Shown: one piece after another, positions 1 to 6,540 of the stretch
Layout: every line of letters starts with the position of its first letter
Numbering within the stretch: position 1 is the stretch's first letter
Origin: Chamaesiphon sp.
GTDB lineage: Bacteria; Cyanobacteriota; Cyanobacteriia; Cyanobacteriales; Chamaesiphonaceae
Direction: 5' to 3'
DNA: 16,682 nt
Assembly (NCBI GenBank): GCA_026786125.1
Contig: JAJAYU010000241.1
Coordinates: 1-16,682 of the forward strand
The notes under the pieces: model-generated
Databases searched by the model: none
What the model was told of the DNA's origin: nothing
Seen by the model: only the letters and a program-made list of their open reading frames with translations
Translations under genes and position numbers: made by a program

Positions 1-47
1 CTGGCATGATCCCGATTGAGTCGCTTTTGGCTCGTGGCTTTAGGCAT
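1..47 (-). CDS. 5' end of an unidentified minus-strand gene, cut by the window edge
   Basis: On the minus strand an ATG at 47 opens a frame with no stop down to base 1. It reads MPKATSQKRLNRDHA, short and rich in basic residues. A Shine-Dalgarno-like GGGGAG lies 7 bases upstream of the ATG, which is the main reason to believe the start. Fifteen codons are too few to name a family. Because the other edge of the window carries a transposase start, another mobile-element gene is possible, but nothing in these residues shows it. Confidence 0.4.
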   Translation of the reverse strand, partial: MPKATSQKRLNRDHA

Positions 48-169
48 GGTCAAACTCCCCAAACTTCTACCTAGTCTCAGTTTGACACATTTTCCTTACC
101 CTCTTGACAACCTCTCGACTTTCTTAACTTGTTACTGATGGGGGGATGATGGCATCTTAGATAATTCGG

Positions 170-192
170 ATTAGCTTTAGAAAGCTAATTTT
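170..192 (+). terminator. hairpin followed by a short T run
   Basis: TTAGCTT (171-177) pairs with AAGCTAA (182-188) around a four-base loop; A170 can pair with T189. The stem is followed by four T (189-192). It could end a transcript entering from the left or act in the leader of the first precursor gene. The stem is short and AT-rich, so the call is weak. Confidence 0.3.
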
Positions 193-263
193 GCAGAGCT
201 ATAGGAGAAAATCATTGATAAAAAAACGTGTTTCCCGAGTGAAATAAAATTATTTATCCTGTC

Positions 264-282
264 AATTTAGGTAGATTTAGCC
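264..282 (+). promoter_or_regulatory. conserved leader and ribosome binding region of the precursor genes
   Basis: The bases AATTTAGGTAGATT directly before the ATG recur before the other short precursors: AATTTAGGTAGATTC at 7759-7773 and AATCTAGGTTGATTC at 8100-8114. AGGT, 9-12 bases from the ATG, is the likely Shine-Dalgarno core. The conservation supports the ATG starts chosen for all three small genes and shows that they were copied together with their upstream DNA. Confidence 0.55.
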
Positions 283-462
283 ATGAGCCAAAACTCTAAA
301 AAAAATAAAAATCAGCTTGATAAAAATATCGATATCGATAAAATTATCGATTTAGCGGTTGAGAACGCTAAGGTCAGAAAAGAATTGTCTGATGCTGAGT
401 TAGATGAAATTAATGGCGGAATAATTAACGCTGGTAGTTTCTTAATTTGTAATAAAGACTGA
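283..462 (+). CDS. short double-glycine precursor peptide (59 aa)
   Basis: Likely bacteriocin-like or RiPP precursor exported by the NHLM-type system further along. An acidic, helical leader (residues 1-46) ends in ELSDAELDEINGG, a typical double-glycine cleavage motif for C39 peptidases. The predicted mature tail is IINAGSFLICNKD, 13 residues with one Cys and one Ser. The last part of the leader matches the precursors at 7778 and 8119 (RKELS.AELDEI.GG), so all three are paralogues. The start is supported by the conserved upstream sequence. The gene is about 7 kb from its paralogues and next to a decayed copy. Whether it is expressed or the tail is modified cannot be told from sequence. Confidence 0.75.
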   Translation: MSQNSKKNKNQLDKNIDIDKIIDLAVENAKVRKELSDAELDEINGGIINAGSFLICNKD

Positions 463-482
463 GATTTTGTAATCAATGTTGA

Positions 483-550
483 GATTAATTTAGCCACAAA
501 CCAAAACTCTAAAAAAAAATTAGCTTGGTAAAATTATTGATTCAGCAATA
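483..550 (+). pseudogene. decayed copy of the 283-462 precursor gene
   Basis: The run TTTAGCC, then CCAAAACTCTAAAAAAAA, matches the start of the 283-462 gene and its upstream bases almost exactly, but the ATG is changed to ACA. After a small deletion the match continues through TTAGCTTGGTAAAA and AAATTATTGATT, against CAGCTTGATAAAA and AAATTATCGATT in the intact copy. The rest of the leader and the whole Gly-Gly and tail are missing. With no start, no cleavage site and no core, it cannot make a precursor. Confidence 0.6.
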
Positions 551-592
551 ACTAAAAAAAAGAGAGTATTAACCTAATAAAGATACATTGTT
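551..592. repeat. 42-base element, copy 1 (pairs with 7664-7705)
   Basis: Aligned base for base without gaps, this element and 7664-7705 agree at 36 of 42 positions, with a shared core AGAGTATTAACCTA and a shared end TACATTGTT. Copy 2 lies 72 bases before the ATG of the precursor at 7778, so the element probably belongs to the promoter region of a precursor cassette. Copy 1 sits next to the decayed precursor. Confidence 0.6.
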
Positions 593-632
593 CTCCGACA
601 TAATAAAGTTTAAACTGTTAGTACTCTGAATG

Positions 633-669
633 AAGATATAAAATTATTCTGTTGAGAATTTTATATCTT
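633..669. terminator. AT-rich hairpin, possible terminator
   Basis: AAGATATAAAATT (633-645) is perfectly complementary to AATTTTATATCTT (657-669), a 13-base-pair stem with an 11-base loop, followed by TT. It has almost no GC pairs, so it would be a weak terminator. It could end transcription from the first precursor region before the 785 gene. Confidence 0.4.
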
Positions 670-784
670 TTAGCTAAAGAGTCGAGTTTTTAAGGCTAGT
701 CTCAACTTCCTGATGTCAAAAAAATTCGCTAAGATCATATCTGTAGTATTGTATCTAACTAAAATAACATAAGGAGTCATTATC

Positions 785-958
785 ATGCCTACCCCAAATC
801 AAGACGCTCGACCACAAGATTTTGAACTCAATGAGAACGGTGAATTAGTTGTCAAAAATCCTGATCTAGCTCGGGCCTTAGAGGAATTGAATGACGAAGA
901 GCTTGATGCAATAGCCGGAGGACAACGAATTACGATGATTTCAATAGCGGACCAATGA
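785..958 (+). CDS. double-glycine precursor leader with an abnormal tail (57 aa), junction product
   Basis: The first 46 residues look like a RiPP precursor leader. It is acidic and ends in LEELNDEELDAIAGG, and it differs from the leader of the 283/7778/8119 family. The 11 residues after Gly-Gly (QRITMISIADQ) are probably not a true core. The same bases, read in the +1 frame, give NYDDFNSGP, which continues straight into the maturase gene. The likely history is a deletion that removed the original core and the start of the maturase and joined the leader to the remnant. The stop overlaps the next ATG (ATGA at 955-958). AAGGAG at 771-776 is a fitting ribosome site. The gene may still be translated, but its product is probably not the ancestral peptide. 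Confidence 0.6.
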   Translation: MPTPNQDARPQDFELNENGELVVKNPDLARALEELNDEELDAIAGGQRITMISIADQ

Positions 959-1824
959 AGCCAGAAACCATCGATGGAATAAAATCCTTGATTGAAAAAC
1001 GATCTTCAAAATTAAGATATTTACATATATCTTGGTTCGGTGGTGAGCCGCTCCTTGCTAAAGATATAGTGATGGATATTTCGGCATATGCTCAATCTTT
1101 AGCATCTCAATATTTCGATCTAACTTATTCAGGAGGTATGACTATCAATGGATATTTACTAGATGTAAATACACTACATGCACTAGTTGATGTGGGGGTT
1201 ACACAATATCAAATATCTCTGGATGGACCAAAAGAAATTCACGATCGTACCCGTATTCGTGCTGATGGCAAGAGTACTTTTCAAAGAATCTGGTCTAATT
1301 TGATGGCGATTCGTGATAGCTCTTTGCCTGTGTCTATACTGTTGAGGCTTCATTTGACTGCTGATACATTTCAGCTAATAGATCCGTTGCTAGAAGACAT
1401 TAAAAGAGAGCTATTGCCAGATCCTAGATTTTCTGCTTTCTTCAAGCCGATCGAACACTTGGGTGGACCCAACGATCCCAATATCAACACTGTGTCCGAG
1501 CATGACAAAAAAATAATTATTTCATCTTTGGAGTATAAGTTATTTGGTGACGGTAGCAATAGTATAGAGTACCAGAAGAATGCGGCCCCTTCAGATGATT
1601 ACGTCTGCTATGCGTCGCGTCCTAATTCACTGATAATTCGCGCTGATGGATCGATTGGTAAATGCACCGTCGCTCTAACGGATAAGCGCAATCATGTTGG
1701 CACCCTAACATCTGATGGAAAGCTTGAACTTAATCCCGATCGTCTGCGTCCGTGGATGCGCGGTATTGAAACACTGGATCCGGAAACATTAGGTTGCCCA
1801 CTGGTATCTTTGCCTTTGGAATAA
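928..1824 (+). pseudogene. N-terminally truncated radical SAM/SPASM peptide maturase
   Basis: Related enzymes use an N-terminal CX3CX2C [4Fe-4S] cluster and S-adenosylmethionine to modify RiPP precursors. Open reading from ATG 955 gives 289 residues with hallmarks from the middle of such a protein: WFGGEPLL (residues 27-34), QISLDGP and IHDRTR (from about 86), and a C-terminal region with YVCYASRP, IRADGSIGKCT and GCPL that resembles a SPASM-type end. The frame extends upstream of the ATG as NYDDFNSGP, the sequence expected just after the third cluster cysteine. No cysteine triad occurs there, because the frame instead runs into the precursor leader. About 100 N-terminal residues, including all cluster ligands, are absent, so the enzyme should be inactive. 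The C-terminal part is otherwise uninterrupted, which suggests a recent deletion. A separate role for the fragment is possible but unsupported. Confidence 0.75.
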
Positions 1825-1960
1825 AGTAAGTCTATACCAATTGATTTGAAAAATCGAATAAATCAAGTGATATAAACCTTGAACTAGCTAAAGATTTATT
1901 CTTTACTTATTGACAATAAAAAAGATTAAATATTGACACTATTGACTAAGGAGGTTCAAA

Positions 1961-2026
1961 TTGCGTCACTTTGATTCATCCTTGATTGGATTAACATTTG
2001 AGAATAATGGAATAAAACAATCATAA
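1961..2026 (+). CDS. possible TTG-started micro-ORF of 21 codons
   Basis: An ideal Shine-Dalgarno AAGGAGG (1948-1954) lies 6 bases before TTG 1961. The frame reads MRHFDSSLIGLTFENNGIKQ and one more residue, then TAA. It has no leader-type Gly-Gly motif and resembles nothing I recognise. It may be the surviving 5' end of a gene that once followed the maturase, since the region around it is eroded. The ribosome site is the only real support. Confidence 0.25.
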   Translation: MRHFDSSLIGLTFENNGIKQS

Positions 2027-2144
2027 AATGCCCATGAGATATCTATTCTCTCATACAAGGAAGGTGAGTTTTATCTAAAAATCCACTCTAATTAAGAATC
2101 TAGCCTTTAGCGAAGAATAATTGAATATATTATTTAGCTCAAGC

Positions 2145-2175
2145 ATACTAATCATAAAATCTTTATGATTAGTAT
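2145..2175. repeat. perfect 14-base-pair inverted repeat
   Basis: ATACTAATCATAAA (2145-2158) and TTTATGATTAGTAT (2162-2175) are exact reverse complements around a three-base spacer. There is no T run on either side, so it does not look like a simple terminator. It lies about 180 bases before the regulator gene and could be a protein-binding site or the remnant of a small mobile element. Confidence 0.5.
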
Positions 2176-2357
2176 ATATGGGCAAGCTATACAAACTTTG
2201 TAGTAGCAGATCGGTTGATTCTTGACAAATTAGCGTTTATTTTTAGCAAATTCATTCATCATTACCGATGGTTTCAGTTGCAGTATTTTGGGTAAAGATG
2301 ACTGTTATTTTGTGCATGACGAAAAGCTTCACCTAGTCGTTTATCTACCAAAAACTC

Positions 2358-3113
2358 ATGTTGTTAAGTATTCCTGCTGAAATTACAAGGTCAGAATACA
2401 TCTCTCCTTTCACGGTTAGGCTACTAGAACGATTACAAGATGCTGCATTTTTACTCGACGATCGGGGATATTTTATTTACGCTAATCCCGCTGCCTGCGA
2501 TCTATTAAATAGCTCAATGCAGGAGATAATGGCAATAAATGTAAAGGATTTACCACTAGTAAGTTTTACTCAAATTTGGTCAGCACAACAGTCTCAAGTA
2601 TCACAACCTCTTTGTTTTACAGATCGATACAGTAAGCCGACAGGTGATGAAGTAGCTGTTGAAATCACTATGATTTACGAGCAGGATCGAGATCGGAAAT
2701 ATCGCTGTCCGATCGTTCATCAATTGGATGTAAATACTGGCAAAAATATCCTGACACAGGATGAGTCTATATTGCCTAATACTCCTCATTTAGCTGGAGT
2801 ATTTCAGTTTATTGAAGAAAACTATGCTCGATCGATCAGCCTCAAAGATGTGGCTGGAGCGATGGGCTATTGTCCATCCTATCTTACCGATTTAGTCCGC
2901 CGTTGCACTGGTCAAACAGTTAATTATTGGATTATCAAACGTAGGATTGCCCTAGCTTGTAGTCTGCTACGGGAGACGGATCGGAGTGTGAACCAAATTG
3001 CCTTGGAAACTGGCTACCAGAATGAAGGACATTTCTTTAGGCAGTTTCGCCAGCACTGCGGGACAACTCCCTTAGCTTGGCGAAAATCTCAACAAATCAG
3101 GGTGGTGTCGTGA
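2358..3113 (+). CDS. PAS-domain AraC-type transcription regulator
   Basis: Cytoplasmic DNA-binding regulator of 251 residues. Residues about 20-110 look like a PAS sensor domain (LQDAAFLLDDRGYFIYANPA is a typical PAS start). Residues about 145-245 form an AraC-type double helix-turn-helix: LKDVAGAMGYCPSYLTDLVR (162-181) and VNQIALETGYQNEGHFFRQF (211-230), ending with the family's GTTPLAWRK. It lacks the sugar-binding cupin of AraC itself, so the PAS domain probably supplies the signal input. The stop overlaps the next start (GTGA), so it is translated together with the membrane sensor, and the two probably act as partners. No strong ribosome site is seen before ATG 2358; an in-frame stop close upstream (TAG in CACCTAGTC) limits other starts. 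The likely targets are the precursor and export genes of this locus, by position only. Confidence 0.8.
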   Translation: MLLSIPAEITRSEYISPFTVRLLERLQDAAFLLDDRGYFIYANPAACDLLNSSMQEIMAINVKDLPLVSFTQIWSAQQSQVSQPLCFTDRYSKPTGDEVAVEITMIYEQDRDRKYRCPIVHQLDVNTGKNILTQDESILPNTPHLAGVFQFIEENYARSISLKDVAGAMGYCPSYLTDLVRRCTGQTVNYWIIKRRIALACSLLRETDRSVNQIALETGYQNEGHFFRQFRQHCGTTPLAWRKSQQIRVVS

Positions 3114-4414
3114 AATCATTTATTGGTTCTTTTTATTCAAATTGGTCGATTGGCTACAAGATTGCGGTGGCGATGATTTTAGCAGTGGTTGTGCCCATGA
3201 CAATTTCGGCTTACCTTAACTTGCAACAGGTAGCAGAGATCGCGACCAACGGTGAATATCGGCAATTGGAATTGTTAGCTAGTAATGCCGCACAGCAGTT
3301 CGATCGACTGTTACTAGCACGGCAAGACCTGGTGACAGCAATCGGCAACCGAGTTGATGTGCAGAGATATCTAGCCACGCCACAATCTGATGCACTCGTG
3401 CTACCACAACTTACCGAGCTAGTAGCTGTCCATCAGGACATCGAGGCGATTTTACTCCTAGATCCCCAAGGCAATTGTGTGACTGCCACCAAACATCAAT
3501 TTGTCGGACAGACGTACATCCTGCCGGAAACTAAGGTGTTCCCTCACTTACACGGCAATGTGCGGGATTATCTCGGTCTGTTTGTCACTCATCAATTAGC
3601 TGCGAATCATCGGTCTGGCGCGGTGTTGTTGAAATTGAAAGAGGCAGCAATCTGGTCGGGGGTAAGTCGCGTGTTGCCGCCCAAAACTGCTGGACAATTT
3701 TTTCTCATTGACGAACGAGGGACGAGGATCGGTCAGCCTCAATTGTCTTTAGTCGATCGACCGATCGCTAATGTTACGCCAGACTTACCGCCGATTGCGG
3801 CAACTAACACCTCGGGACATATCAGCTATCAGCCTTCATTAGAGCGATCGCCCCAAATAATTGGCTTTACAACCTTGGCTACTCAGCCTTGGGTGCTGGG
3901 GCTTATTCGCTCTCAGTCTGAGTTTCAGGCTCCACTATCAGACATTACTCGGCTGAATTTGCAGGGTGCGATCGTTGTAGGGATCGTCGCAGCATTTATC
4001 GCGATGTTATTGGGAACCTGCATCTCTCGTCCGATTCAGGGGTTGACGATCGCGGCTCAGTCCTTGGAACGATCGGAAGATGAAATCTCGATCGAGCAGA
4101 TTCATCAAGATTTAGCTAAGTTTGCCGCCACTCCTGACGACCTGGGACAGTTAGTGCGCGCTTTCTTGAAAATGGTTGACGAGCGGCACCGTCGGGATCT
4201 TCAACTCAAGCACCAAGTCCAGTCTTTACGAATCCAGATCGATCGGCAGCAGCGCGAACAAGATGTGGCGGAAATTACTGAAAGTGATGGATTTATGCAG
4301 CTCCAACAAAAAATTCGGCAGCTACGCAACCACAAGCAGAGCGGAGCAGAAACGGAAACTGATTACTTTCAGCGGCTCCAAAATCGGGTGCAGTCGATTA
4401 AAGAGCGGGTCTAA
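3110..4414 (+). CDS. membrane sensor with Cache-like periplasmic domain, HAMP-like region and coiled coil
   Basis: A 434-residue inner-membrane protein. TM1 is at about 16-36 and TM2 at about 284-306. The roughly 245 residues between them face the periplasm and resemble a Cache-type sensor (EAILLLDPQGNCVTATKHQF, then a second lobe with FFLIDERGTRIGQ). After TM2, SRPIQGLTIAAQSL starts a HAMP-like linker, followed by a charged coiled coil to the end. No histidine kinase, cyclase or methyl-accepting region follows, so its output is probably by protein contact. I chose GTG 3110 because it overlaps the previous stop (TGA 3111-3113), the usual sign of coupling. A TTG at 3077 would add 11 residues that merely read through the regulator's end. 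The partner is most likely the PAS/AraC protein. Confidence 0.75.
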   Translation: MKSFIGSFYSNWSIGYKIAVAMILAVVVPMTISAYLNLQQVAEIATNGEYRQLELLASNAAQQFDRLLLARQDLVTAIGNRVDVQRYLATPQSDALVLPQLTELVAVHQDIEAILLLDPQGNCVTATKHQFVGQTYILPETKVFPHLHGNVRDYLGLFVTHQLAANHRSGAVLLKLKEAAIWSGVSRVLPPKTAGQFFLIDERGTRIGQPQLSLVDRPIANVTPDLPPIAATNTSGHISYQPSLERSPQIIGFTTLATQPWVLGLIRSQSEFQAPLSDITRLNLQGAIVVGIVAAFIAMLLGTCISRPIQGLTIAAQSLERSEDEISIEQIHQDLAKFAATPDDLGQLVRAFLKMVDERHRRDLQLKHQVQSLRIQIDRQQREQDVAEITESDGFMQLQQKIRQLRNHKQSGAETETDYFQRLQNRVQSIKERV

Positions 4415-4582
4415 ATATGTCCTTCATGGTAATTTACTCTACGTGAATGTCATGAGGATAAGGACAAGATCCGCATAAAGGCGATCGCCTGTGTAAAGTC
4501 TGTGTTTTTTTACGAACCCTCAATCTTCAATTGCTCCGATCGCCTTACATTCAAAAATTAATATTTACTACAGGAGTTAGTT
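4415..4582. other. 168-base gap inside the control module
   Basis: It holds the palindrome AGGCGATCGCCT (4479-4490), an octamer-centred repeat common in cyanobacterial genomes, and a T7 run at about 4505-4511. No classic hairpin terminator is visible. A good ribosome site (AGGAG, 4572-4576) precedes the ATPase gene. The gap may contain a second promoter, but no clear -35/-10 pair was found. Confidence 0.4.
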
Positions 4583-5359
4583 ATGGCAGAAATCATTGCG
4601 GTACATTCGTTTCGAGGTGGAACGGGCAAGTCGAACACGATCGCTAATCTGGCGGCATTAATCGCGCTCCAGGGGCTACGAGTAGGCATCATCGATACGG
4701 ATATTCAATCACCAGGCATTCATGTGATTTGGGGTCTGACTCCAGAGGAAATAAATTTTACCTTAAATGACTATTTGTGGGGGCGGTGCGGGATGAAGGA
4801 TGCCGCAGTAGATTTAACGCCAATACTCAAGGCAGCTACGACAACAGAAGTTAAAGGAAGTCTGCATTTAGTACCTGCAAGTATTAAGGCCAACGAGATC
4901 GCCAGAATTTTACGTGAAGGTTATGATGTGATGCATCTGAATGACGGTCTCCAGGATCTGATTCGGAGTTTGAAATTGGACTATTTGTTAATCGACACCC
5001 ATCCGGGGCTGAATGAGGAAACCTTGTTGGCGATCGGGATCGCCGATCTGCTGCTAATCTTACTGCGACCAGATAATCAGGATTTCCAGGGCACGGCAGT
5101 AACGGTGGATGTCGCTCGCAAATTGCAGGTATCGAAGATGGCTTTGCTGATTAATAAGGCATTACCAGAAATGTCTGCTCCAGATTTACAACGACAGGTG
5201 GAAGAAATTTATCAAGTACCTGTAGTGGGCGTATTGCCATTAGCGATCGAGGTCGCACAGATGGCGAGTCAAGGTGTATTCTGTCTACACTATCCCGAAC
5301 ATCCGATTTCTATTACCATGCGTGGAGTCGCAGAACGACTGGTGGGGGTCTGTGTGTGA
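4583..5359 (+). CDS. ParA/MinD-like P-loop ATPase
   Basis: A 258-residue cytoplasmic ATPase of the deviant Walker A family, whose members form ATP-dependent dimers that position cargo in the cell. The P loop is RGGTGKS (11-17), the A' motif is DTD (38-40) and Walker B is LLIDTHPG (135-142). The signature Lys at the start of the P loop is Arg11 here. The N-terminus VHSFRGGTGKSNT is of the kind seen in cyanobacterial relatives of uncertain role. No DNA-binding N-terminal domain and no clear C-terminal amphipathic helix like that of MinD are seen. AGGAG six bases before the ATG supports the start. The stop overlaps the next ATG (TGATG). There is no ParB-like gene nearby, so plasmid partition is unlikely. 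A role in placing or gating the exporter or sensor is a guess from context. Confidence 0.8.
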   Translation: MAEIIAVHSFRGGTGKSNTIANLAALIALQGLRVGIIDTDIQSPGIHVIWGLTPEEINFTLNDYLWGRCGMKDAAVDLTPILKAATTTEVKGSLHLVPASIKANEIARILREGYDVMHLNDGLQDLIRSLKLDYLLIDTHPGLNEETLLAIGIADLLLILLRPDNQDFQGTAVTVDVARKLQVSKMALLINKALPEMSAPDLQRQVEEIYQVPVVGVLPLAIEVAQMASQGVFCLHYPEHPISITMRGVAERLVGVCV

Positions 5360-6537
5360 TGGTGACAACAGTTGATGCTTTAACAGCTACGGCTCAGGTG
5401 CGGTTAGAACAGCGGCGGCAGGTGTTGGTAGACCTTAGGGCTGGCGATGCGGAGATTTTAGAGTTATTAGCTTACAACCAAAATATTTTCGACCACGATC
5501 GCGACTGGGATGCTCGACCAGAGGCTCATGTAGCAATATGGCGAGAATATCTGGCTGATGCTGCCGAGCTAGGGGTGTGGGAGAGTCTGCGACGGCGGTT
5601 GGTGCAGTTACGCTGGCCGATCTCAGCGGGACTGTCAGATCTGCCAGAGTATCGAGATAGTACCAGAAGGGGATTGCCGATCCCCGATCGAATCGTAGGG
5701 TTGGAATTACGATCGCCAGAGCGATTAGAGCTATTTATCCATGAAACTTGGGCGGGGCCGATTCCAGTCATTTTTGCGGGGGATCGAGTGGATTTTGAGC
5801 GGTTGGTGCAAGCATTGAGCCGCCGTAACGAACCCCTACCGATTCCAGCGGCGATGGGAGCCTGTATGGTAGCAGGTTTGAATAACTGGGATCGGGTCGA
5901 GCGTTACCGCACTGAGTGGGTGTTGCAAGGAGGAACCGAGAGCTGGGAGCAAGCTTGGCAGCGACTGCTATCCCAAAAAGAACTTTATCAAGATCGATTG
6001 ATGATTTTGAGCGATAGTCCTTATAGCAATGTTGCTGCATCAGAATTGGGATTGACAGATGATGTGTGGCGGAATCGCTCGCGCCAAATTCGGCTAGAAC
6101 ACGAGTCGATTCACTATTGGACGAAGCGATGCTTGGGAGCGATGCAGAACAATGTGCTCGATGAGTTAATCGCTGACTATTGGGGGTTGGTGAGAGCGAT
6201 GGGGGATTACCGCGCCGATTGGTTTTTGTACTTTTTAGGTTTGGAATCTTACCCACAATATCGATCGGACGGTCGGTTGGGTAACTATCGCGGTAAACCA
6301 CAACTCTCTGACGGGGCTTTTGGAGTCTTGCAAGATTTGGTCGTAGCAGCAGCGCGGAATTTGGAAGCAGCCTATCGATCGATCGGGGATCGAGTAGCCG
6401 CTCGCTATTTAGTGTTGGTACTAAGCTATCTCACCCTGGAGCAAATTGCATCTGGTGATGGAGTCAAACTGCTGACAGGTTTAGCAATCGATCTACAAAA
6501 TAACTCGGGAAAACATAATCAATTCATGGGAGTCTGA
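5359..6537 (+). CDS. conserved hypothetical protein with an HExxH...E..AD metalloprotease-like signature
   Basis: A 392-residue soluble protein without signal peptide or membrane segments. Near residue 248 it carries HESIH, fitting the zinc-binding HExxH motif. DELIADYWG starts 16 residues later (268-276), so Glu269 could be the third zinc ligand and Asp273 its support, as in ExxAD-type metallopeptidases. The N-terminal half is rich in Arg, Glu and Trp and gave no recognised fold. I chose ATG 5359, which overlaps the preceding TGA as TGATG; a GTG three bases earlier is possible. The next gene starts 3 bases after its stop, so it is tightly coupled to the ATPase and the two-domain cyclic-nucleotide-like protein. 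It might process a regulator or the precursors, or be a catalytically silent scaffold. The motif is seen; the activity is inferred. Confidence 0.7.
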   Translation: MVTTVDALTATAQVRLEQRRQVLVDLRAGDAEILELLAYNQNIFDHDRDWDARPEAHVAIWREYLADAAELGVWESLRRRLVQLRWPISAGLSDLPEYRDSTRRGLPIPDRIVGLELRSPERLELFIHETWAGPIPVIFAGDRVDFERLVQALSRRNEPLPIPAAMGACMVAGLNNWDRVERYRTEWVLQGGTESWEQAWQRLLSQKELYQDRLMILSDSPYSNVAASELGLTDDVWRNRSRQIRLEHESIHYWTKRCLGAMQNNVLDELIADYWGLVRAMGDYRADWFLYFLGLESYPQYRSDGRLGNYRGKPQLSDGAFGVLQDLVVAAARNLEAAYRSIGDRVAARYLVLVLSYLTLEQIASGDGVKLLTGLAIDLQNNSGKHNQFMGV

Positions 6538-6540
6538 GCG

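Larger units (their letters stand above)
463..784. other. gene-free stretch with decayed precursor copy, repeat box and hairpin
   Basis: No intact gene is seen. The stretch holds a degenerate copy of the preceding precursor (about 483-550), a 42-base element shared with 7664-7705 (551-592) and an AT-rich hairpin (633-669). Just before 785 a weak Shine-Dalgarno (AAGGAG, 771-776) serves the next small gene. It reads as duplicated precursor-cassette DNA that has lost coding function. Confidence 0.6.
1825..2357. other. 533-base stretch without a clear gene
   Basis: AT-rich. It contains one possible micro-ORF with a strong ribosome site (1961-2026) and one perfect 14-base-pair inverted repeat (2145-2175). 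A TTGACA at 2222-2227 could be a -35 box for the regulator gene at 2358, but no good -10 box follows at normal spacing. There is no convincing Shine-Dalgarno before 2358. Nothing else recognised. Confidence 0.5.

Noticed and set aside
312..497. 61-codon minus-strand frame over the first precursor
   Set aside because: Antisense shadow of the AT-rich leader; Ser/Ile/Leu-rich with no supporting ribosome site.
3077..3109. TTG start extending the sensor gene by 11 codons
   Set aside because: The extra codons only overlap the regulator's C-terminus. GTG 3110, overlapping the regulator's stop, is a better start.
4176..4478. 100-codon plus-strand frame overlapping the end of the sensor gene
   Set aside because: It is an alternative frame of the coiled-coil coding region, with low-complexity Ser/Lys composition and no ribosome site.
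4479..4490. Palindrome AGGCGATCGCCT as an operator
   Set aside because: It contains the HIP1 octamer, which is spread through cyanobacterial genomes including inside genes here, so it is no evidence of regulation.
5768..6301. 177-codon minus-strand frame
   Set aside because: It lies fully antisense to the HExxH gene and has a Ser/Pro/Thr-rich composition typical of shadow frames.
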